NCBI GenBank assembly: GCA_948567375.1
Contig: OX419759.1
Span: 61,532,593-61,596,592, forward strand
Length of the DNA: 64,000 bases
Reading direction: 5' to 3'
Source: Lunularia cruciata
Lineage: Eukaryota > Streptophyta > Marchantiopsida > Lunulariales > Lunulariaceae
Under the pieces are notes generated by a model. It had not been told where the DNA came from, searched no databases, and saw only the letters and a list, made by a program, of their open reading frames with translations. A program made the translations under genes and the position numbers. This document shows, piece by piece, positions 34,240 through 44,290 of this stretch (positions are counted from its first letter, which is position 1; each line of letters begins with the position of its first letter).

Positions 34240-35480
34240 AAATCAGGTCATCATGATAGGGCATCAAGGATGACATCAAACCAACTAGTTTGTACTCAAG
34301 TTTAGTGTCAAAAAATTGGAGTTGCTCCTCCCATTGATGATGTTGACTCTTCATGTGTTCCAAGTGTAAGGTCTGCAACAATGGTTTGTGATCAGTTTGC
34401 ATGATCATTTGTTTCTTTTAGAAGTAATGCCTCCATACCTTGGTGGCATATACCATTGCAAGTTTTTCCCAATCTCAAGTAGAGTAATTTCTTTCAATTG
34501 TATTTAGTTGTTGAGACACAAAGGCAATGGGATGGAGTCCATATGGAAATTCCTACTACAACACGATAAGTTAGAAGCATCAAAATCAATCACACAAGGT
34601 AGCTGAGGATCATATGGTTGAAGAATGGGTCTTGAAGACACCATATGTTTCAACTTTTGGAATGCTTCTTTTTGTTTGGTGGTCCACTAAAAGCTCAAGT
34701 TCTTCCTCAAGAGGTCAATCAATGGTGCAGCCACATGAGCATAATAGTGGATGAACCATTGGTAAAAACAAGCCAATCTATTAAATGCCCACACATCTAT
34801 AGCATCCTTTGGAGTAGGCCAGTAATGGCCTTGATTTTCTCCTCTTTCATCTTGATCTCCTCCAATGAGATCTTGTGATCCACAAAGGTGATTTCCTTTT
34901 GCCAAAAGACACACTTCAACTTCTTGTAGTAAAATTTCCACTATTGTAGTTGTCTTAGGACTTCTTGCATGTGATTCATGTGTTTTGCCTCTCTTTTGCT
35001 ATAGATTAATATATCATCCAAGAACATCACCACATACCAATCCAAGAGTCCATCCAACACTTGATGCATCTAATCCATGAAGACTGTTGGAGCATTAATG
35101 AGCCCAAAAGGTAGAGCTTTCTATTTGAAATGCCCATACCTTGTGCAAAAGGTAGTCTTTTGCACATCCTCCCTATCAATATGGATTTGCCAATAGCCGC
35201 TACGTAGATCTAACATAGAGAAGTATTGTGCTCTACTCAATTGATCAAGCAAGTCATTGATCTAAGGCAAGGGATATGCATTCTTCATTATTTGGTTATT
35301 AAGCACACGGTAATCAATATAGAAACAAAATCCTCCATCCTTCTTTGGAACAAATAGTACCGGTGCTCCCTAAGGAGATGTACTATGTCATATAAAATCC
35401 TTGTCCAACAACTCTATAAGTATTGTTTGCAACTCTTCCAACTCCTTTGGTGAGAGCTAATAGATTGGTGTACTCATTGG
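34240..35480 (-). pseudogene. Reverse transcriptase-RNase H of element C
   Basis: Same layout as copy A. The catalytic box lies near 35000-35030 (VVMFLDDILIYSK-like). KDAIDVWAFNRLACFYQWF lies at 34755-34830, LRKNLSF near 34690, and the RNase H segment near 34560-34620 and 34240-34400. Many stops. Confidence 0.87.
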
Positions 35481-35667
35481 AGTACTCTTTGGTAATAACT
35501 CAATCTTGAACAGCCAACCTCGATCGGAAGGTAACCCTTTGGCAGATCATTCAAAAACATGTTTGCAAACTTTTGAACTATCCGATCAACCATTGCTTGA
35601 TGGGGCTCTTGACACTCTTCAGATTGTCTTTGTACAATTGACTTGATCCGCAAGGCAAAAACAAACT

Positions 35668-35845
35668 TATTTGCCTCCAAAGCTTACTCTATGGCTGCTT
35701 CACTAACAAAATTCCCATCTAGGGACTTGTCTCTCTCCAAAGCTTGCTCTATGGTTGTCTTCCTAGCAAACTTCCCATCTTGGGATTCATCTCCTTTCAA
35801 GGCTTGCTCTTTGGCTACCTTCTCAACAAACTTCCCATCTTGGGA
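35668..35845 (-). repeat. Three tandem 20-residue linker repeats (element C)
   Basis: Three 60-bp units of the same pattern as in copy A, beginning SQDGKFVEKVAKEQALKGDE on the minus strand. Confidence 0.7.
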
Positions 35846-35935
35846 CCGACTATTCTTAGGTATTTTACTAAGAGGTGCTATACAACCTAATTGGAAATTC
35901 CTACCTTGGTGTTCTACTTGAATTTGTTGTCGTGT

Positions 35936-36283
35936 CTAATCAAATTGAACCTTATGATGTTCAAGCCAAGGTAGTCCTAGATTGACATCGTAGTGTAGAG
36001 GTGCCACTACAAACCTCATACACTCCAAATACTCCTTCCTAATCTTGAAGGTAATAGGATGCAAGGTAGGGAATGCAGAACCCTTTCTACCATCCGCCAT
36101 CATCAATCTAATTCCAATTATTGGTTTGATAGGAATACCCAATTCCTTTACTACTTGCATAGACATGCAATTCTCTGAACTTCCAAAATTGACCAAAATC
36201 TTACAACCCCTATTTGATATCATACCTTGCAAGTGAAGCAAACTTGCATAGTAGGAGACTTCAATCCCATTGGAACTAATCAA
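35936..36283 (-). pseudogene. Protease of element C
   Basis: A 115-residue open stretch covering the whole fold: GCKILVNFGSSENCMSM, where the catalytic aspartate is now asparagine in the family's D-F-G context, then VVKELGIPIKPIIGIRLM, KEYLECMRFVVAPLHYDV, and LGLPWLEHHKVQFD at the end. The only nearly uninterrupted protease in the window, yet catalytically dead by that one substitution. Confidence 0.88.
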
Positions 36284-37020
36284 GCTCCTTGTAGGCGGCT
36301 CAAAATCTCCTACTGGGATTCCTTATATCCTTGATCATTTGCTCCACAAACTCCATCTTGATGACTTGTCAAGATCACCCATCCTTGAGTGGACATTTAG
36401 CAATGTGATGTACCAATTGGTGATAATAAAAACAACCACTATTTTTCATATTTTTTCTCTATTTGCAATACCTAGTGGTCTCCGTTGAATGTCATCAATC
36501 TCCATTGATGCCGACTCCTCCACCCGTGTATAGTGTATAAATAGGTTCCATGGAGGTCAAGATGGAGACCAAGTCAAAACATTTGGCCAACTGCATGGCT
36601 TGCTCTAAGTGTTGTGGCTCTCACATGGTTACATCTAATTTGGTCCTTGATTTCAAGCCCCTTGTAAATTTTTCTAGAGCTTCAGCTTCTAATATATCTG
36701 GAATTTGCATGATGGTATTTTGGAATTGCATGATGTAATTGATGTAACTTCTTATGTAGCCAATCTGTTTCAACTCTATGAACTTATCTTATGCAACTTG
36801 TGTGGCATTAATAGCTTAGAATCACCTAATTATTTCACTCTTGAATTCTACTCACATTGAGAGTGGTGCAAAAATTTTTCATTCAGCTCGGTCCACTCGG
36901 AATTGCCACCATAGTTTTGCTACTCTATCCAATTGGCTAGAAGCCAAGAGAATTTGTTCCACTCATCTTGAAGATTGGTAGCTTCAAATTAACATTTATA
37001 ATCAAACAAAAAATTCTCCA
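36284..37020 (-). pseudogene. Gag of element C
   Basis: Zinc knuckle at 36393-36434 with the second cysteine changed to tyrosine (C-F-Y-Y-H-Q-L-V-H-H-I-A-K-C). The core upstream (36600-36960) is recognisable by alignment with B. Confidence 0.78.
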
Positions 37021-37439
37021 CTACACCCGGGAGATTCTTGCCTTTGAATACCTTGAGTTTAGTGAATTGGATTTGATTTTTTCCTTTTCAAATTGGTACC
37101 CTCTCTATGTGCTCTTGTTGTTGATAATCTTGTTCATTCAACAATCAAGTAAGGTGCATGATTTGTTGTTGCATAACAATGATAACCTTGGGCATAGCCA
37201 CCATGGTTGTTACTCTATCATGCCACCCCTAATCTATCTAATTTATTAACACATAGAAGCAACATGTCCATTGTTCTCCATAAGTTACAACTGGAAGCAC
37301 CAAAGGCTCCTCAAATATGGTGATCATATGCAAAAAATCTTGTCAAAAGCATGAGGTGATGAATTGTGTGAAATGATGCTTGAGTAGTACTTGGACGTAG
37401 AAATCCCAATGTTTTGGTGGAAGTGGATTTAGTGGTCCT

Positions 37440-38129
37440 ATGAGCTAGCTTGTCTCTCACTCAAGATGAACCTCTGATGGTTATTATGGTAGCATACCAT
37501 GGACTAAGAAGGAAAGGAACCACAACTCCATCATACTCGTCCAAGGCTAACACTCCAAGACTCAAGACATTGCTCACTAGAGAACTCAATGAGAGAGAGA
37601 TAGTTGCAAATGAAAGGATGATGAGTACCTCCTCACCCCTTGTTTATATATTTGTGAAATAGTTATGCACTAAAGTTACTATTTACTAAAGTAACTCAAG
37701 TAACTAGGCTAATATTCAAGTAAAGTCAAAATGTATAAAGGAATATCTATCCACATGGGCATATTCCACTAAGAATTTGATCTTATCTTGACCCAACTAC
37801 TAAGTCAAGGATTCCTTCACATGGGCTATCCTTGGACTATAGAAGAATCCTTAACAAAAAGGCTTGTGTGCCCAAGAGTTCTCAACTCTTTCCTCAAAGC
37901 CAAACACCTAAGAATAATACCAAGTAAAAACACTAAAATCCAAAATATTGGTGCTCATCTTTTCCACTTCCTCTAAAGCAAGGTCCCTACTATCTTAGCC
38001 ATGACTAAATTTAGCTAATCATGATTAATGTTAAACCATCCTTTATCTATATAAATAATATCTCTCAATTACTTGTTATACTAAGCTAAATATCACAATA
38101 CCACACATATGCACAAATCCATAAATTCA
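37440..38129 (+). mobile_element. 690-bp insertion in the leader of C (possible solo LTR)
   Basis: Interrupts a leader that is continuous in copies A, B and F. Flanked by GTCCT/GTCCA (four of five bases shared). Starts ATGAGCTAGC and ends TAAATTCA, close to TG...CA, with a TATA box (CTATATAAATA near 38059) toward its end, as in a solo LTR. The first 530 bp match 7027-7540 inverted. It contains a 70-codon frame (SLTQDEPLM...), probably fortuitous. Confidence 0.6.
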
Positions 38130-38157
38130 GTCCATAAATTCCATCTATCCCATTCTT

Positions 38158-38169
38158 GCTCTAATACCA
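38158..38169 (-). promoter_or_regulatory. Primer-binding site, element C
   Basis: The minus strand reads TGGTATTAGAGC, one mismatch from the initiator-Met PBS. Confidence 0.9.
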
Positions 38170-38170
38170 A

Positions 38171-38593
38171 TGTAAAGACTAAGACCAAAGAGGGAAATAG
38201 GAGAATGGAAGATCACATTGGGACACTTGAATGTGGAAAAACTCCTAATGTCTAGCATGAGCTCTGGCTCTTGTATTTATGGGGAGCATACAAGGCTCTT
38301 GAGAAGCTTCTCAAGAAGCTTCCTTGAGTCTCTTTCTTGAGTGCAAGCCAAGTTAACCGGGAAGTTTCTCAAGAAATTTCTTTTTGAAGCCGCTTACTTG
38401 GCATGCAAGCTAAGCTGGTTGGAAGTTTCTAGAAGCTTCCTTCTAAGAAATATTTACTTGGAGTGCAAGCTAAGCTAGTGGGAAGCTTCACAAGAAGCTT
38501 CCTAGATACTTCTAAGACATTCTATGCTAATTTGGCCTATTCAATACTTTATTAATCTTGACTAACTTCATCATTAAACTCCATATTGTTACA
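38171..38593 (-). repeat. 5' LTR of element C
   Basis: 423 bp, TGTAAAGACTAAG...CATATTGTTACA. Perfect four-unit GAA/TTC array at 38422-38439; TATA box in element sense near 38275-38282. Confidence 0.93.
38422..38439. promoter_or_regulatory. Candidate heat-shock element in 5' LTR of C
   Basis: GAA-gt-TTC-ta-GAA-gc-TTC, same place and spacing as in the 3' LTR. Confidence 0.5.
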
Positions 38594-39110
38594 GAATTAG
38601 CCTTAGCCCTTTGGTGTGTATGAAGTTGAAGGCAGTCTGACTTCCTTGCTATTGACCAAATAGAACTAGAGGATTTGGGTTCCATGGAAGTAGATATAGA
38701 GATCAATGGTTGCCTAATTCAGTCAAGACCCATTGATTTAGGATCAAGAGTAAACAACATGATGGAAGAGACTTTTCATAACCTATGATACACTACTTTT
38801 GATCATATACAACAGATCCTTAGGTTTGTAGATCAAACAAGATGGAGACCATGGGGTATGTCAAAAAAGGTCTCTACTACCATTGGTGGAATAACATTTC
38901 ATTTTGACTACATCATCCTTCATCTTGTTATAAAGACATGTTACCTTGTACTAATAGGGAGACCATAGTTGTATGGAGCCCAAGTGGAAGTTGACTGGCA
39001 CAAACTCAAGTTTAAGATACCAAGTCAATGAAATCACAACCTATGGCAATATGCTAGAAGAAGGTCTTGCACCTAGGAGAGATGGTAACCTCAAGGAAGG
39101 AATATACCAA
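38594..39110 (+). pseudogene. Protease of element E
   Basis: Retropepsin-like: SRPIDLGSRVNNMMEETFH near 38730-38785 (D-L-G-S where D-S/G-G is usual), then STTIGGITFHFDYIILHLV near 38874-38930, then VLIGRPWLYGAQVEVDWHKL near 38950-39010, the conserved end of the fold. Distinct in sequence from the S and Z proteases. Confidence 0.75.
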
Positions 39111-39899
39111 AAAATCATCAAATGATGATAACAAGTCTTCAAGTGACAATGTTGTAAACTACCTTAAGTGCTACAAGATCAAATACAAAATTGAAGGAAG
39201 TGATCATCCCAAAAGTCAAGAAGGCAATTTCATGTTGTTACTCTTATTTCTTCACAATTTTCCTTTGTTGATCATATCATGCTTGAGTGCTAGAGAACCA
39301 ATAAGAATGTTTCATTTACTCAAAAAAGTGCATCAAAGGGAGAGGTATTTGAACTAATGATGCTAGAAGCTAGAATGGAGCAACACTCAAAGTGATGTAG
39401 GATAATCCCTAATACTTACAAGCCAACATGCTTGTAGGATGTTCAACAATTGGAGTGATGTAGGATGATCCCGAATGCTAACAAGAAGGATGAGTCTATA
39501 GGCCAAATGATTTACATGGCCAAATGATTTACATGGTATCAAGGTGGCAAGCAAATTTGTGTCACAAAGGAGGATGAGAAGCACTCAAAGAGGTGTAGAA
39601 TGACCTCAAGTGTTGGAGGATAGAACAACACTTGGAGTTTTGTGGAATCATTTGGAGTCCTAATAGAATGAGAGGTATAGGCTTAAGTGCCACCATGATT
39701 TGAATGTGCTGCCAATAGCACTTGTTGTGAACAGCCATTACACACAAGATAACTATTGGCACTTGGTGAGCAAGCATAGCATGAGAGAAAGTAATTAGGA
39801 ATGAATTTTTGGCATGTGGGAGGGTGACTTCTCACCAAGGACAGCATGCAAAGGCCTTTTCCTACATAATGGCAGGTGCTTACCTGCCCTATAGCTTTA
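39111..39899 (+). pseudogene. Protease-RT linker and RT fingers of element E (degraded)
   Basis: Little readable. Contains local duplications: a roughly 70-bp unit near 39390-39490 (GTGATGTAGGAT repeated) and an 18-bp perfect tandem repeat of GGCCAAATGATTTACAT near 39500-39535. Confidence 0.45.
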
Positions 39900-40620
39900 G
39901 ATCTTCAATCAAGATATCATTAGTTGCCAATCAAGAAGTAAGGCAAGTCCAAGACAACATTTTGGGCTATTGATCATCAATGTAAGCATGTATTATATCA
40001 AAGGAAGTTCTTACCACTTGGGTTAAGAAATGCTCCTACCAAGTTCTAAAGGATCATGGACAAGATACTAGCAAGGTTTGATTTTGCTCAATGTTATATT
40101 GATGACATTTTGGTCTATTGCACTATTGTGGAGGAGCATGAGAGATATTTGTTGGAAGTATTTGAGAGGTTAAGATCTCATGGACTCAAAATACATCTTT
40201 GAAAGTGTAGATTCTTCCACAAGTAGGTTGAGTATTTAGATCACACTATCTACCTTAGAGGACTTTGTGTTTAGCATACCAAGGTGGAAGCTATTGCATG
40301 TATTCCTTGGCATGTGGATGTAAGCAAAGTGCAAGTATTCCTTGGGTTGGCAAACTTCTATCACCAATATGTTAGACAATTAAGTGCTATTGCCAAGGCC
40401 TTGATGAAGCTGACCAAGCTTACCCAAGAGTGGTTTTGGAGAGATGAGCAGGAAAGAGCATTTCTAGAGCTTGAGGAGAAGTTGAAATCTGCCCCCATTC
40501 TTAAGAGACCGATCAAAGGATGACCATTCTAGGTTTATATTGATTGGAGTACATTGGGGCTTGAAGTAATGCTCACCTAGCAAGATGATGAAGGAAGCTC
40601 ATCATAAGAATGGGGCGGTT
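39900..40620 (+). pseudogene. Reverse transcriptase-RNase H tether of element E
   Basis: DLQSRYH and TTFWAIDHQCKHVLYQRKF near 39900-40010, LGLRNAPTKF-like near 40020, and the catalytic box FDFAQCYIDDILVYC at about 40080-40121 with both aspartates intact. VEEHERYLLEVFERLRSHGLK follows, then VEAIACIPWHVDVSKVQVFL, LANFYHQYVRQLSAIAKAL and LKSAPILKRP (40284-40515). Y-I-D-D rather than F-L-D-D separates it from the S family. Confidence 0.88.
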
Positions 40621-41526
40621 TGATGGTGTAACCTACTAGTGGTGCAATATGCAAACAATGTACATCAATTTGTTACCAGATGTGTGGTTTGTGACCAAGT
40701 TAGGGTATCATTTTATGCTCCTATTTAATAGTTACACCCATTACTTATTATGGCTTATCATTGGAATTTGGACTTTATTGAACCTTTATCATTGACTATA
40801 AAACATCATTGCTTTGTTTTGGTTATGGTAGAGCACTTCTACAAGTGGATTGAGTTGGAGATACTTCTTGACAACTCCAATGAAGGACAATGTATTTGTT
40901 CCTAGATTGTGTTCTTAGTCACTTTGGAGTACCAATTGAGGTTTTGATTGATCAAAGGTATAAAGTTCTTGGGAGAATATTTTGTGACAAGGCATTGATT
41001 GATCATTATATTACCTCTCAAGATCACCTTGAGACAATTGGCTTAGTAGAGAGATTGGTTTAGACGATGAAGAGTGGATTACATAAGTATGGTTTGCAAA
41101 GAGGCCACTTGGGAGACTAGGATCTCTAATTACCTTGGTTGGCCATGGGCTATCAATTCAACTGGCAAGCCTCCTTAGCATCCTTCTCTCCTTACTTTCT
41201 ATTTTATGGACAAGATCTAGATTTACATATAGCCATTTCTTTGTGATGTTAATGTAGTTTTGGATTGGATGATCCAAATGTATGGATGAGTGCATGTTCT
41301 CAATGGGAAAAGATCTTTGGGAAAGTGATGCCAATAGCCTTTGAGAACTTAGCAATTGCTCAACAAAGGGTTTACCTAATACTTTTCTTCTATTTGAGTA
41401 GGAGGTTATAGATCCTTGATCTTTTGTTCTTTATCAAGGTAACTATGTATATATATAGCAAATTGCACTAATGATACTTGATGTCACTAAAGGCCATACT
41501 ATCTTTAAGAGTGTGTGAGGTTTTGC
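40621..41526 (+). pseudogene. Integrase of element E
   Basis: Zinc part with VTRCVVCDQVRVSF near 40672-40715 (C-x2-C intact). The core starts MAYHWNLDFIEPLSL near 40750-40795, first catalytic aspartate at 40771-40773, then HHCFVLVMVEHFYKWIELE near 40805-40862. Later parts are broken, but LPWLAMGYQFNWQASLASFSP near 41130-41195 corresponds to the end of the core. Confidence 0.85.
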
Positions 41527-41804
41527 ATTCTGGAGTCCTTGTATTGGAAGGATATGATGGTGTTGTTTGGAAGGATCATGTGTGAAATTGTGCACCATGC
41601 CACCTCCCAAACATTGATGGAATTATGCTTCCAAGCTCAGAACTTGTACATGCAAGCTTGCGGTGTATGTTATGTGGCTCTTCTAGTGGAGATACTACTA
41701 TGTTGGTGTCTGATAGTTGTTTGAGAGGATGGTTTTTGGTATGTTTGACTCCTCTCCTCATAATGGTTCCTCAAGGACAATGGTTATGTCCTAGATGTAC
41801 TTGA
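41527..41804 (+). pseudogene. PHD-type zinc finger at the C-terminus of element E polyprotein
   Basis: The frame first reads a short conserved-looking module (LHSGVLVLEGYDGVVWKDH, one stop, NCAPCHLPNIDG). Then at 41664-41798 comes a PHD finger: C-M-L-C, ten residues, S-D-S-C, LRGWFLVC, LTPLLIMVPQGQW, L-C-P-R-C. Six of the eight zinc ligands are present. The third (Cys) is serine and the histidine is phenylalanine, as expected in a decayed copy. The M-L-V-x-D-x-C and G-Q-W-x-C-P-x-C landmarks and the spacing are diagnostic. The frame ends with TGA at 41802-41804. PHD fingers read histone H3 tails, so by analogy with chromodomains this would tether integrase to chromatin. Confidence 0.8.
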
Positions 41805-41989
41805 CCTATAGATACTTCACCCTTTATATGGCATATATTACAGATAGGTAACTAACAATGGAGCTTGCAGATAGGCACCTAAGAATGGGGCTTGATAGCA
41901 CCCGGCCACTTGATCTTTGCCCGCCATAAGGCATATTATATACTTGGAGTAGATTGCTATCTAGAGTTAGAGGGACCTAACCGCCAGTT

Positions 41990-42605
41990 AGGGAAGCAAT
42001 AGTGGCACCTTAGGATTGATGCATGACTTATGTGTGATTTGTGCTTCTATAATGTATGATATTTACAATGATGTATGCTATATAGTGATGTATATATGCA
42101 TGAAAATTTTCATGAATTTTGTAGTACCAAAGCTAGTTTGATCCAATGTTGGAATGTTATTGTTAAAAGTCATAGGTATTTTGGTAGTTACACTTTGACT
42201 ACTTGTTGGCGGTCTGATTTCATGTTAGGGTTACTAATCACATTAGGACTCACTTTCACTTGCACCATTTGCATCATAGGATGTGCCATTAGCAGCATTC
42301 TTAGGGCTAGGGACCTAGGTTGAATAAAGAGGTATACCTTTGATGTGCAATTCCAAAGTGCTCACTTCTCTAATGATGGGCCTTTGAGTTCTTGGCTATG
42401 GTGAACAGAGGCTGGTGAGCACCACATGGAGTCTTTTAGCTATAGTGGATGTGGCTTGGTTATATTAGTGTTTGATTGTTGGCAGATTTTTGAGTGAAAG
42501 ATCAAGTATAAATATGATTTGAGTAGAAGAATGAACTAATTCTTATGGTACTTTAGAGTTCACGTATGACTTATGTGTGAGTTGTGCTTCTATATTGAAT
42601 GATGT

Positions 42606-42610
<5 letters not shown>
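41990..42610 (+). repeat. Y3: TRIM-like repeat with flanking direct repeats
   Basis: A block of about 100 bp (ATGACTTATGTGTGATTTGTGCTTC and on) occurs at 42025-42100 and again at 42558-42610. Between them, after a PBS-like GTAGTACCAAAGC near 42122, lies about 430 bp homologous to Y1 and Y2. Short terminal repeats, PBS and a non-coding interior fit a TRIM. Confidence 0.5.
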
Positions 42611-42670
<60 letters not shown>

Positions 42671-42880
42671 GAGGTTGAGACTATTCTTTAGTTGGCTCAC
42701 AAATTACCTTTTAGCTATAGTGGATGTGGCTTGGTTATATTAGTGTTTGATTGTTGGCAGATTTTTGAGTGAAAGATCAAGTATAAATATGATTTGAGTA
42801 GAAGAATGAACTAATTCTTATGGTACTTTAGAGTTCACGTATGACTTATGTGTGAGTTGTGCTTCTATATTGAATGATGT

Positions 42881-42951
<71 letters not shown>

Positions 42952-42988
42952 GAGGTTGAGACTATTCTTTAGTTGGCTCACAAATTAC
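42433..42988. repeat. Tandem duplication (275/281 bp) ending in TA microsatellites
   Basis: Units 42433-42707 and 42708-42988 appear identical except that the TA run is three repeats longer in the second. Each unit holds the end of Y3, a (TA)n run and a 43-bp tail (CCTTTGGAGGTTGAG and on). Confidence 0.92.
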
Positions 42989-42989
42989 C

Positions 42990-44290
42990 AAAGGCACACT
43001 GGATGGTCCTTCATCACTGACCTATCTTTAGTTGTCAATTTCAAAAGCTCATCCTATTGAAGATGGTATGTAAATTCAATTTGCTTGATGGTCAATTCAA
43101 TTCTAGACCAAAGCTCTCAAGTGCAATTACATCAATCTTGTCATATGAATGAATCTTGTCATTCTTGATTTTGTCTCAAAAGTTGAAGGTATTTCCTACA
43201 CATCTTTCTCATCTTCTCCATACAATTCATATTTGAAAGTCCTTTTTTGCCTCCAAAGTTGCATGGCCTAACCCTTGATTAGGATATCTATCTCTTTAGA
43301 TTTTCCTTTCTTTGCTTCTTTTGCTGCACATTCCACTACCACTTCACTCTCTCAAAAAGTGACATCCTTTGCAATGGAACCCTAGATAGAATCTTGATTC
43401 CCTCCTTCCTCAAAGACTTTTCTGAATGCAATGCATTCCAAAGATATCTTCTCACTTCCACTTAGCAATCCCAACTAAAATAAAATAAATTATTGAAGGC
43501 TCTTTAAAATGCAAAGTCTTGTCAATAAATTTGTTACACATCTATTGTGTATGGCTATGGAACATGTACATCCAATCAATTGCTTGTCCTTCAAACATGT
43601 GCTTGGATAAAGGTACCCAATTAGGCATTAGATATGTGGTGAGTTGCACTAAAATAAAGTTCATGATAGCCAAGATAATGCCTTGCTTCAAAGGGTGGTC
43701 TCAAGAGTCATTTTCTGGCCATCCATTTTGCATAGTCTTTTTCTCCTTCATGAATAAGTTTTTTATATAGTCCTTGACCATCTTAATTCTTCAAAGGGTT
43801 GGTGCATTATGGTTCCTCATCAATCTCTTTGCCAATATTCATTGCCACATTTTTCCAATCCTATAGAAGAAAGATCAGGTGCAACAACTTGAGGATCTCT
43901 CAATGGATTAACATCTAGAATTAGTTCACCTTTGGTGTTTGTACATTGATTCCTTGTTCCTTGTTTTTCCACTTCAATACAATACCAAAAGCCATCATGT
44001 TGGCATGGATTGAGAATCTCTCATTGGGCATCATCTAGAATTCCTTTCTCAATTTTCTCTTTCTCATCTACAAACAAGCTACGCTTGAAATATGCTTTGG
44101 AGTTGAAAGCATTGAACTCTAAAGACCAATTTGCATTCACAAAGTTTGTTCTTGCTTGATAATCTCTACTTCAAGAAGTCTTAAGGTTCTTTGTTAAACA
44201 TCCCAAAAATTTATTCAAGAGATCTTGTTGTCTTCTCATGCATCCCATACTATTTGAAGAATTTTCCTAATGGTATTTTCACTTTGTGCA
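42990..44290 (-). pseudogene. Decayed coding remnants of unknown family
   Basis: Two protein-like stretches on the minus strand. Near 43870-44230 one frame reads MGCMRRQQDLLNKFLGCL, then YQARTNFVNANWSLEFNAF, YFKRSLFVDEKEKIEKGILD, a stop, HDGFWYCIEVEKQG, and LILDVNPLRDPQVVAPDL (about 125 residues with two stops, one of them CGA-to-TGA-like). Near 43420-43780 another reads MVKDYIKNLFMKEKK, IILAIMNFILVQLTTYLM, and HMFEGQAIDWMYMF. The residue patterns look like real protein rather than chance, but I do not recognise either. No retroelement motif is present. They could be a transposon-encoded protein or captured host exons. Confidence 0.35.

Larger units (their letters stand above)
32183..38593 (-). 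mobile_element. Complete S-family chromovirus copy C
   Basis: Read right to left: 5' LTR 38171-38593, PBS 38158-38169, leader with a 690-bp insertion, gag, protease, linker, RT, RNase H, integrase, chromodomain, 3' LTR 32183-32607. Target duplication CAATT (32178-32182) / GAATT (38594-38598), one mismatch. The two LTRs match at roughly nine bases in ten by eye. Confidence 0.94.
23590..41804 (+). mobile_element. PHD-finger Ty3/gypsy element E (host of C and D)
   Basis: Gag, protease, RT, integrase and a terminal PHD finger in one orientation, interrupted twice. D (24407-30748) lies in gag with TSD AAGAA, and C (32183-38593) lies in or just before the protease with TSD C/G-AATT. Removing both leaves about 5.4 kb of colinear coding remnants. 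The LTRs of E were not identified, so limits are those of the recognisable coding region. Its RT and protease are clearly different from the S and Z chromoviruses. Confidence 0.82.

Noticed and set aside
13408-42610. Y2 and Y3 as the two LTRs of element E
   Set aside because: They bracket E in the right orientation, but an inverted third copy, the PBS at the start of Y, and the lack of matching flanks make a separate repeat more likely. Not excluded.
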